From Dentipellis sp. KUC8613 (lineage: Eukaryota > Basidiomycota > Agaricomycetes > Russulales > Hericiaceae): DNA of 64,000 bases. The notes under the pieces are model-generated. The model searched no databases. It had not been told where the DNA came from and saw nothing but the letters and a program-made list of their open reading frames with translations. The stretch spans positions 1,122,445 to 1,186,444 of the forward strand of contig NSJX01000003.1 in NCBI GenBank assembly GCA_002286715.1, in the 5' to 3' direction. A program made the position numbers and the translations under genes. Below, piece by piece: positions 55,380-64,000 of the stretch; within the stretch, counting starts at the first letter, position 1; each line of letters starts with the position of its first letter.

Positions 55380-57193
55380 ATGAGCTTTCTCCCCCCGTCC
55401 TCGACATCAAGTTTTCTCTCCTTTTACACCGCTTGTCGCCGATGCATCGCTCGTCCTTCGCCTGGATTGCGCTTCGCGAGCACCGCAGCGAGCCGTAATG
55501 CTCAGCTCCCTAGACCAGCTTTCGGCGGACTGGGCTTGTCTCTAGGTGCTATCCAGGGACTGCAGGCTGCGTTTCCGGTTATCAGGGATGCAACTGAAGC
55601 GCAACGGCAGTTCATTCCTGCAATAATGGGTGGAAAGAATCTTTTATTAAAAGGGCCCACAGGAAGTGGAAAGTACGTTCTATCCTACATCAGTCATGGG
55701 TATCCACAAATATGGCTTGATACTCTTCTTTCTAGGTCATTTGGGCTTGTACTGGCACTTCTCAGCAAGTATCGTCCTCCTGGACCTAACACACGGCCCA
55801 AAATATCCACGCTTCTTATTGTCCCGCATAGAGATCTGGCATACCAATTCCTGCATTGGATAGAGCGCGTCGTCTACGCAGTGAATCCATCACAGTCCGT
55901 TCCATCGCTCGCCCAAGTCCTTGTGCGGAGCTCGTCCACATCTTCGTCGCAACAGGCCGCTCAACTTCGGGAGAACCCTCCTCACCTCCTCATAGGTACA
56001 CCGCAGGCCATTCTCGATGCCATCAAGGAGAATCCCACATGTATTGACCTGAAGGGCCTCTCTACTGTCGCTGTGGACGAGGTGGACTACCTCATCGACT
56101 ATGTGCCCTCCGAGTCTACGAAATTCACGAAGACGAAGATTGAGCTTCGAATGCGGAAACACCCAACCCCGGCCAAGCAGCTTTTGGACATGATCTACGC
56201 AGAACGCATCGCACAGGACAACCAGTCTTTACTGCGGCGGGCGGGCTCGAAGGTTGCTCCTCCTGATTCTCTTCCGCAGCTGGTTCTGTGTAGCGCCACG
56301 TTTCGCTCTGGACTGCGACAGCAGATCTTCGCGAGCAAATGGCTTGGAAGGGGCCAAGGCGAGCTGGTCAAGGTAAAAGGCGAGGCTATACAAAACGCGC
56401 CTGAGGAAGAAGATCAGGACACCGTTATTGGCGGACGAAATGTGCAGCACTGCGCGCTGGTCGTTTCAGAAAATGGTGACATTCGAAACATCGACGGCGC
56501 CGTTGAGGCAGAGGGCATTTCGTCCCAAGTGGCAGACGAAGAGGAACCTGCAGTAGTGACTGCATCCTCGGATTCTTTGCCAGTGGATTTGCCAGAGCTG
56601 CCCGAGGTGATGCTGGAAAGTACGTGTGTGTGTATATCACAACGTTTTTACGGAGCTAACTGCCCCCAGGGTTCTCTATGACAGCATCGCCTTTCCACCC
56701 GCCGGTGATGGAGGCCATTGCGGCGGCATTTGCGGTTGATGTACCGGGCGTCGCAATGCTGGTGCTTCCTGCGTCAGCACCGGTGCAACGTGCGGTGTAT
56801 GAATTACGAATGCTAGGGGTGAACGCAGTTGGGTTGGATCTGCTGAGCAACGAGCGAGGACGAAGCCACCTTTTGCGGGGATCCGGGGCCGCGGTGGAAG
56901 AGAACCCGACTCTGCTTGTGACCACACTCGCTACGACGCGGGGACTGGATCTGCCAGATCTATCGCATGTGTTTATTCTGGGGGTATGCACGGCGCGCAA
57001 GGTCGACAGCTACCTGCACCTTGCAGGGCGTGTGGGACGGTTCGGGCGGGGCGGGAAGGTGGTGAGTGTGCTGGAGGAGCGGCGGGAGGTGGTGAACGGG
57101 GAAAAGAGGACGTGGAAAGACGAGCCTCGACAGTACAGCCTGATGCTTAAGACGCTGGGGCTACAAGCTACAAGACATGAATCGTTCTACTAG
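55380..57193 (+). CDS. Divergent DEAD-box RNA helicase, probably mitochondrial (Mrh4/DDX28-like)
   Basis: Three exons 55380..55672, 55736..56619, 56670..57193; 566 aa. The Ser/Arg-rich, acid-poor N-terminus (about 45 residues) suggests a mitochondrial presequence. Helicase motifs in order: AAFPVIRDATEAQRQFIPAI (Q-motif-like), GPTGSGKS at 92-99, LLIVPHRDLAYQ (Ia), IGTPQ (Ib), VDEVDYLID (II, DEVD rather than DEAD), CSATF (III), LLVTTLATTRGLDLPDL (V), AGRVGRFGRGG (VI, with the usual His replaced). A poorly conserved acidic insert of about 90 residues separates the two RecA halves. Mitochondrial Mrh4 relatives assist 21S rRNA/large-subunit assembly; that role here is inference. The first intron splits the Walker A lysine codon. 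Confidence 0.83.
55673..55735 (+). other. In-frame stop-free intron inside Walker A
   Basis: 63-bp GTACGT..TCTAG intron after the second base of the codon for Lys98. Retention keeps the frame, keeps Lys98, replaces the following Ser and inserts 21 residues inside the P-loop. Confidence 0.7.
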
Positions 57194-57364
57194 ACAACAT
57201 AATAATAGGAGAGGAGATAGACAGTATCTAGAATTGTGATGAGAGTGGAGTATGATGGGATGCATCATCCGGATTTGCTCACGCGGGCTCGCACAACCAC
57301 CTGGCCAGCCGCTAGCCAGCCGCCATAGAAAGCGGCGCGCGGCGGCCCTTTGCTCCCCCCCGCC

Positions 57365-60161
57365 ATGTTCCCTCCCTCGTCCCTAGCCAGGCGGGCTGCC
57401 ATCTCCCTCCTTTTCCTCCTTCCCGCCCTTGTAAATGCCCAATCTCCCGCATCCCAACAGCCTTCGTCCGCGGCGCCCTCGTCCACTCCCTCGGCGTCCG
57501 TGACCGTGTTCACAGAGTCCACCACTGTTCCTGTAACGTCCTTCAGCCGCTCCGGGACTACAAGCATACCCGTAGCTACGACCTCAGTTGCTACCCAAGT
57601 CAACGTCACGTCTTCGCTTCCGCCTACGCCTACGTCGAATGCTTCCGCTTCTACTTCCGCCTCGACGTCCCCTTCACCTTCGCCCTACGTTCTCGAGACC
57701 AAGGTCGATCCCGCCTTCGGTGTTCTTGGAGCCATTCTTATCCTCACTGGTCTGCCAAGTACCTTCCTTGGCCACAAGAACCGATGGTAAGTGCTTTACT
57801 TGTTTTTTTCATGTGTGGGATCTTGTACTTATCTTCCGCAGGACTTCATTCTTTTTGATTGGCTTCTACACCTTATCGCTCGTGTGTTTCGTTCTTATCA
57901 CACAGTATGGCATTCTACCTGCCGTCAATCCACCCAGCAAGACGCTGCGCGGCATGTTCGTTCTGGCGTGCTTCGTGGCCGGCGTGGCCGGCGGAGGTGT
58001 TACGATCTTCTTCTGGAAAGTGTCCAAGTACTTCATAGGCGCATGGGGAGGTTTCGCGCTTGCTTTGTGGATCGAATGCTTCAGGAATGGCGGGTTGATA
58101 CACACCATTGGTTTCCGGTGGATCATGTATATTGGTGCGTCTTCCTCCACACACGCCCTGTCAGCCAACTGACCCCGCGTCCAGCTTGTGGTGTCATAGG
58201 TTTTATCTTGTGTACGATCCCCAAGATCCACTACCACATTATCCTGCTGTCCACGGCAATCGTAGGCGCATCGTCCATCATGCTCGGTGTCGACTGCTAT
58301 ACGACGGCTGGTCTCAAAGAGGTCGGTTTTTCCCGCTTCTTCACTTCCCTGCCTTTCATTGACAGGGTCCCTGCGTATGTAGTTCTATATCTGGAACCTC
58401 GGATTTAGGAACTTGTTCCCGAAATTCACCACTCACGGCATCGAGTTCCCTGTTTCGCAGACGATGGAGATCGAGCTTGGTCTCATGGGCGCTATCGCTC
58501 TCGGAGGCATGGCCGTGCAATTCCGTATCCTCCAAGTCCTCCAGAGGAAGCTGCAAGAGATTACTGCTGAGGCCAAACGTCGCGAGGCCGAGGCCGATTC
58601 CAAAGCTGCGGAACGTTTCTCCAGGATCGATGAAGAAAAAGCGGAATGGGACCGGCTCCATCCGACTCTCCCCAAGCACGGCCGTCAGGACAGCGAATTT
58701 TCCGGCACGCCCCTCATCAAAGACTCCGATGGCCAGTCGACCCCTGGTCTGGACGACAACGTCTTTGGTCGCCCGAGACACCCTTCGGGTTTGTCGGATT
58801 TCGTATCTGCAGCTCGTTCACAGAGTCCTGGAGCCCTTCCTGCCTTGGATCTTGGCAATGATATCCAGGACAACGTCCCCAAGACCTTCATGTCTGACGA
58901 ATTCGATACTAAGGACACAAGTGTCAGCGATCCCGAAGACTTGAAGCGCAGGGAGGAACTCATGAGCGAGATTCAGACTATTCGTCGCTCCTTGGAACTG
59001 CTCAAATCTGACACACCGCAGCCGTCTGCAGCGGCGTCCTCGGAAGAACGTTCTCGTCACCCCTCGCTTGCATCAAAGCGGACCCTCAGCTTTGACTTCA
59101 ACAGCTCTGTACTTCCTGGCCCTTCTCATCTCCGCCCACCGAGAGAACGTGATCCCCGCAACAGAGCACAGTCCATGGACATGACAAACTTGGCAGCGTC
59201 AAGTGGGAACACCATCGGCAGACCCACCAGCGCTCCTCTCCGCGATGACGACTGGGACTCCTATGTGGCCGACCGCAAGCTCTTCCAGCCTCCCTCTGGC
59301 GTGACTGCTCCCATTCCAACGTCTGCCGTCCCTCTCGCAAGCCCCACTCCTCGTGTCTCTATGTCTCCGGCTATTCAAGAAGCGCTTCTTCAGCGTCACA
59401 AGCGCGAGAGCTTGTTTGGGTTCGAAGATCCTTCGCCTGCAATTGTGAGGGCGCGCTCCGGCTCTCCTGGCTCTACACAACCTCTGGACGGCCCGTCCCC
59501 AGCTCCTAGGGCACAGCATAGGCGAACGCAATCCTCCGGCAACCAGCTTGCTCACTCTCCTGTTACTGTCCTTCCGCCCAGGAAGACTGCCGCACCGTCC
59601 CCACCTCCACAACAGCGAACTGTGACATACGAGGAACTCACGGAACGGCATCGTCAAAAGATGCATGAGCTCCAAGCGCCCCTCACGCAAGCTGAAAAGG
59701 AGTCCGCAGATATTGCAGCAGCCAAGGCTCGCTGGGAACGATCGAAGGCCATCGAGCGTGAGGTTGTCACGAAACGGCAGGCCGAGCAGGCAGCTGCACA
59801 AGCCAAGGAACACAAGCGACACGGCTCTCGCGACATCGGCAAGCGTTCGTCAAGCCTTAAGGAAGGCGAGGCTTCCGCACAACACAACCGGTCACTGAGC
59901 GTCGACACGCTGCGTGCTTTGGGCGGCCCATCGTCTATGTCCAAGCGCACATCAACCATGAAGGTCGAGGATTGGCAGCGCTACCAATCTGAGGTCGAGC
60001 CAGCTCCGAAGCGGCCTCCACAGAGCTCGCGAAGAAATTCGCGACCTTTGAGCGGTGCGAATGTGCCCTTCCCCGATTCGACCAGGACACGAGAGCCCGG
60101 GCATGGACACGAAAGGCGTTCGAGCCGCATGTCAGGGGTGCTCCGTGACCCGCCCAACTGA
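57365..60161 (+). CDS. DUF4203/TM7SF3-like membrane protein with long disordered cytoplasmic tail
   Basis: Four exons 57365..57786, 57842..58134, 58185..58321, 58383..60161; 876 aa. A signal peptide at about 1-25 (ISLLFLLPALVNA) is followed by a Ser/Thr-rich, probably O-glycosylated outer stretch to about residue 110. A bundle of seven or so hydrophobic helices (about 115-370) contains FGVLGAILILTG, GGVTIFFWKVSKYFIGAWGG and ACGVIGFILC, as in DUF4203. The helices end with QFRILQVLQRKLQEI. The remaining 500 residues are polar, Ser/Pro/Arg-rich, with short coiled-coil patches (RREELMSEIQTIRRSLELL; KESADIAAAKARWERSKAIE). Function unknown; a receptor- or scaffold-like role is only suggested by the layout. 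The four exons are unambiguous in frame. Confidence 0.8.
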
Positions 60162-60705
60162 ACACTTTTGGTTATCCTTTTGTCCGCATACCATTTGATC
60201 ACGCCCATGGAATGATTGTCGAGGCGGCAGCCTGTGGTGGACATATCGGATGGTGGCTGTCGTTCTCATAATGTGTTACCTCTACTCCCGTACCTTCATA
60301 CCTGTTCCCTGTTACCCCTCACTCTTCTTTCGCATGGACACTGGCTCGGCGTCGAACACATGGACCTTCACACATCATACATAGTACCACTACAAATATC
60401 CAATCCTTTAGTATTACCTCCCTCATGTCTTCATTCTGCACCCTTACCCGCGTGCACTCATTATTTTATCCCATTTTTTCGCATCTCATTCCCGCCCGCT
60501 GGACTATCTCTTTACATTATGAGCGAGCATAATACCATCGGCGCTGTCATCGGTTCTGCCAGTTTTCATGTTTTTCCATTGCAATCGAAATGTACTTCGT
60601 CTTGTCCCATTCTGATTATACATATGTGGTGTGCTGGATCGAAAGGAACGGTCGTTCTTCTAATTGCAACAATTAAATGGCGATACATGGTACAACAATT
60701 ACCCC
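60162..60705. other. Convergent 3' region, no gene seen
   Basis: 544 bp between convergent stops, AT-rich and pyrimidine-rich. An open frame at 60216-60743 (+) lacks any recognised domain and is not called. Confidence 0.5.
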
Positions 60706-61808
60706 TTATGCAGTCCATACTTTGCGCTGGTAATCTAGAATGATAGGAAGCAGGTCGAACAATCCAAAGTCGGGCCAATACGTTTTGACGATCTGGATTT
60801 GGGTATCTTCTGAGCACTGGGGTCGAGGGGGAGAGATCAGCAAGATTGAAACCACCCGTGCGCACATGTCTGCATACCTGCCACAGGAGGAAGTCGCTCA
60901 GCCGCATGACGCCGCTCGTCCGGATGAGGATGTCCAGAGGGGGACTTCCGCCTTTTGTGGTCATGAGGTGCGCGTCGATGTCCTTCTCTGTTATGACGCT
61001 AATTTCGGGTCAGGAATGGAACAGAACGCGCGGTGACAGGGCGCGGAGTATGGACGTACTCAGTTGCGCCGCCGTGCTCGAGGGAAGTATGGACGGCTTC
61101 TTGGACGGCGGTCGTCATCTCGTCGCGAGAGGTGTACGGGATGCACAGATTCAATATCGCGCTGGGAGCGGAATGCGGCATGTCAGTACCACGATCTGTC
61201 GCAGCGGAGGATGGAACGCACCTGTCATTGTGCCGTGTCATTTCTTCTGCCTTCTCGACGGCCTGGAGCACGTTCGGCGGCAGCATTTGTTTCTTTCCCA
61301 CCACGTTCAGCCGGACGCCGTACTGCTGCAGGATATTTCTAACAGAATGTCAAGTTATATTTGAGTGACGTGCAGCTAAGGTATGTGGACTCACCCGTAT
61401 TGAATAAGTTCGGCAAAGGACTGCTCGGCGAGGCTCATTAGCGCGTCTACCTCCTCTTGCGAACGCTTGAAGTTGTCGATCGAGAACACGTATGCAGACA
61501 CGCATCGAATCTTCAGTCGGAAGCAGATTTCCAGCATCTAGGCAAAGTGACATGGCGATTGTTGAGGAAATAGGACCCAAAGCAAGGAGAGACGGACGCA
61601 CCCGTCTGAACGCCACGTATCCCTCAGAATGGCCCTGCTGGGGGAGCATAGAGCGCTTTCGCGCATACCGCCTGTTGCCGTCCATGACGAACGCGACATG
61701 GCGAGGGATGGGGCCAGCACAAAGAATGAACGTGATAAAATGTTGGATGTGGAAGACGACGGAGCGGTAGAACCAGAGGATGGCTCTCCGGAGGGGATTG
61801 AGTAACAT
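60706..61808 (-). CDS. RER2: cis-Prenyltransferase (dehydrodolichyl diphosphate synthase)
   Basis: ER enzyme that extends farnesyl diphosphate with isopentenyl units in cis to make dolichol precursor for protein glycosylation. Six exons: 61808..61602, 61537..61395, 61338..61222, 61161..61060, 60998..60878, 60816..60706; 266 aa, the usual length. Motifs: [18 protein letters not shown] at about 35-52 with the catalytic Asp43, [19 protein letters not shown], an acidic/amphipathic middle with [28 protein letters not shown], and the C-terminal substrate site [19 protein letters not shown]. The end [14 protein letters not shown] fits Rer2/Srt1. The hydrophobic N-terminal 30 residues suggest membrane association. 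Introns are 55-64 bp. No Nus1-like partner gene is in the window. Confidence 0.95.
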
Positions 61809-62041
61809 TAGGGACCAGCAGCTGGCGCTAGGGCAGCTGCAGCCGGTATTCTTGATTCTGCTGTCCGGCGTCTATCGTCAGGACGGCTAAATAGCCGTGT
61901 TCGATAGGCGCCGAGTGGCGGTGCAAGCCACAAAGCGCGTCTCAGTTCGCCGCTTTGCCACTTTCGCGTCCATAACTTGAAACCAGGCAGCTCAACGTGC
62001 ATCGCGTCTCCCTCCCCCACTGTTCCTCGTAGACACCTGCC
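61809..62041. promoter_or_regulatory. Divergent promoter RER2 / SWIM-RING gene
   Basis: 233 bp between start codons; GC-rich, without a TATA box. Confidence 0.4.
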
Positions 62042-63525
62042 ATGTCGAAACGGAAGACGTGTGAAGACGACTGGGCATCGGAGGACTATTCGCGCTATTC
62101 TTACAGCGAGTATGACCTTGGGTACAGTCATACTTACCCCACAAAACCTGAACCCGCCCCGCCTCGCGCAACTACCTCATCCCAGCCTCAGCCTACCCCC
62201 GCTGCTATATCTAAGGTGACACCAACCTATCAGAGCGTGTCAAAGACGGCTCCACCTGTACCGCCTCAGCCACGCATTCCGTCTGCGTCTCAACCGGCAC
62301 CAACTCAGGAGCCTCCCGCAAAGAGGCAGCGCAAGACAAAAGACCCTAATGCGCCCGTGCCAGAGAAACGCCTGGGAAGGATTAGGAAGTCCTGTCCTCA
62401 AAATATCTTGGAGCGTGTCGATCGTGTCATGTCGCAAAGGCAAGTGCCTTCTTCGCAAGCCAGAATGTAATTGAGTATAACCGATGCCTTAGATTCTTCA
62501 TGCTCGACCGGCAGAGAAATGGTCAGGAGCTGAAAGAAACATTCAGCGTGCTTGGCTCGACTGGTAATGTATGCACGCATCATAATTTGAAGATTTACGT
62601 CTTTACTTAATGCTTCTCTAGGTGTATACGGTTGTTATTGATAAGGTGCCGTCTTGCAACTGCCCCGACGCTCTGAAAGGAAACCATTGCAAGCACTTGG
62701 TACGATCCTCCTCGGACTCCCGTTACGTACATACTCACGATCGTCCGTCAGCTGTTCATCTACCTGAAAGGTTCGTCATATTGTCGTGTTAGCTTGGCCA
62801 TGACAAACCAGATATTCCACGATAGTCCTCCAAGTTTCTCAAGCATCCGGGTTCTGGTATCAGAAGTAGGCATCCCGCAGTCGTGCCCTCCTTCTCTTTT
62901 CTCATATCCCATATAGAGCTCTTTTGACGTCAGAGCTTGAAATCGTCTTTGCCGAGGCACCGGCGGCGCCCACCGCCGTCGCCCACGCCCGCGTGCGCGA
63001 AGCTTATGCGCAAGCTACCGGCCGACCGGTCGCTTCTTCCTCGACCGCCGACGCGGGTCCCAAGCGGAAACTGCCCGACGTCGACGATGATTGCCCCATT
63101 TGTTACGAAGGAATGCATGGCGCGGACGTCAAGTTGCTCGTGTTCTGCGAGGAGTGCGGGAACGGCCTGCATAAGGAGTGCTTCCAGCAATGTGTGTTCG
63201 CGAGGTCTTCCTGAACTTGAGATACCAGCTCACATCATGTTTCCAGGGGCTAAGGCCGCGGCACGTAACTTGACTTGCGTCTTCTGTCGGGCTAAATGGG
63301 CTGTTCCGGCCCCAGCCCGTGCAGGGCCTGCAGTCGCTGGCCGCTCGTCCGGAGGTTACTTGAATCTCAGCAGTATCGCAGGCATCAGCCCCGTGCGCGA
63401 CACCAGTAGCTGTAAGTTCTTCGCATGGTCATAAATGTTTACCGCTTTGCTCACATTTGGCAGACTACCATGGCCCCTCGCGCGGACAACGGCACTATGG
63501 GTACCGCGACTACAACGACGACTGA
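62042..63525 (+). CDS. SWIM plus RING zinc-finger protein, putative E3 ubiquitin ligase (MEX/ZSWIM2-like)
   Basis: Eight exons: 62042..62439, 62493..62568, 62622..62699, 62752..62770, 62826..62865, 62917..63191, 63247..63411, 63464..63525; 370 aa. Order: a Tyr/Ser/Pro-rich N-terminus; a basic AT-hook-like patch (KRLGRIRKSCP); the SWIM finger CxC..CxH at Cys170, Cys172, Cys181 and His183 (SCNCPDALKGNHCKHL); a linker helix; then a RING starting DDCPICYEGM and completed by CEECGNGLHKECFQQW and CVFCRAKW. The tail GQRHYGYRDYNDD is aromatic. SWIM+RING in this order is known from MEX-type ubiquitin ligases. Intron 1 (62440..62492) is of the GC..AG class. The 19-nt exon 4 is needed to link the domains. 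Confidence 0.87.
62440..62492 (+). other. GC-AG intron
   Basis: Donor AAG|GCAAGT and acceptor CCTTAG; 53 bp. Joining gives MSQ-RFFMLDRQRNG in frame. The only non-GT donor needed in the window. Confidence 0.75.
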
Positions 63526-64000
63526 CGCTCGCGCTGACGCAGAATTCGCCCACCTTGAATCATATCCCCTCTGCTATTTTTTGCATACGACTTGGTACCA
63601 CCGTTTTAATCTCTTGGCTAATGTCTACCTTATCGCACTGTAATATATTCGCGCACCACGTCCGCCATCCGCTCGAGCTAGAAATGGTAAGGGTAACGGT
63701 CGCTGATCACAGGATCCGCCTTCCGTTTCTTCGCTCAAAGCGGTCAACGAAAAGGCAGATTGTACGATTGTTGAATTAATCCGCGGTCCACGCGCCGCAT
63801 ACTGCCGTGGGAATCCGCAGAGTGTGGAATGCTACACAGCCTCCCGTAATATCTGAGCTCTCCTCGTCACGTATTCCTGTTCTACACCTCTTGAATATCC
63901 CTTCATAAAAAACTCGTGTTTGGGCCGTGTTGGGTCGTGTTGGGCTTCTTCCACTTCGATGGGCACATGACCCATCGAACCGTGCACGTGCGCCCGCCGC
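63526..64000. other. Right-end region without recognised gene
   Basis: 475 bp after the SWIM-RING stop. Contains a short GTGTTGGG repeat at about 63914-63944. No coding frame with domain support; a gene could begin beyond the window. Confidence 0.45.
63914..63944 (+). repeat. Short GTGTTGGG-type tandem repeat
   Basis: Three imperfect 10-bp units (CGTGTTTGGG, CGTGTTGGGT, CGTGTTGGGC). Confidence 0.55.

Noticed and set aside
60216..60743. 175-aa open frame in the convergent 3' region
   Set aside because: Overlaps the 3' end of the cis-prenyltransferase on the other strand and is low-complexity hydrophobic/His-rich; likely chance.
1..64000. tRNA, rRNA or snoRNA genes, riboswitches, CRISPR arrays
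   Set aside because: Scanned for B-box (GGTTCGA) contexts, cloverleaf-compatible ends and regularly spaced repeats; nothing convincing. A covariance-model search would be decisive.

Overview
The window is nuclear DNA of a filamentous basidiomycete, most likely an Agaricomycete. I infer this from many short introns (mostly 45-65 bp, GT..AG, 14-19 exons in several genes), no operons, GC-rich coding sequence, and a fungal gene set (SEC39, Byr4/Bfa1, MIM2, a SUV39/Clr4-type methyltransferase with chromodomain, the urease chaperone UreD, a pogo-like transposon). I find 28 protein-coding loci. One (VPS18) is cut by the left edge and one is a transposase; no tRNA or rRNA was recognised. Exon joins were derived by hand from splice signals and reading-frame continuity. 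All reported joins keep frame to a stop, but none has transcript support.

Layout. 0-10 kb: VPS18 3' end, CGR1 (-), a Ser/Pro-rich orphan, SEC39 (-), NIP7 (-). 9-20 kb, all +: NRDE2, a Byr4/Bfa1-like septation/mitotic-exit regulator, UreD, aldehyde dehydrogenase. 20-26 kb: a direct tandem duplication of a 17-exon anion:cation symporter gene with its promoter. 26-37 kb: AFG3-type mitochondrial m-AAA protease (-), WRAP73 (-), a drug/polyamine-type MFS exporter (+), gamma-glutamyltransferase (+). 37-43 kb: the SUV39/Clr4-type H3K9 methyltransferase (-), with an apparently intact pogo-like DDD transposon just upstream of it. 43-64 kb: mitochondrial-type PP2C (-), VPS20 (+), the U-box cyclophilin Cyp8/PPIL2 (-), a PPR protein (+), MIM2 (-), a sugar transporter (+), a Tda3-like oxidoreductase (-), a divergent DEAD-box helicase (+), a DUF4203-like membrane protein with a long tail (+), a cis-prenyltransferase (-), and a SWIM+RING putative ubiquitin ligase (+).

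The genes are mostly housekeeping and do not form one pathway. Trafficking (VPS18, SEC39, VPS20, Tda3-like), ribosome biogenesis (CGR1, NIP7), RNA surveillance and chromatin (NRDE2, Clr4-like), and mitochondrial upkeep (AFG3, PP2C, PPR, MIM2, helicase) recur. Many neighbours are head-to-head with 140-280 bp between start codons, so shared promoters are likely. I see no defence island, CRISPR, biosynthetic core enzyme or other clearly novel system. The parts most worth a second look are the symporter duplication with its matched exons and an 80-bp identity tract, the microexon-rich genes, an in-frame intron that splits the Walker A lysine codon of the helicase, and the transposon beside the heterochromatin methyltransferase.
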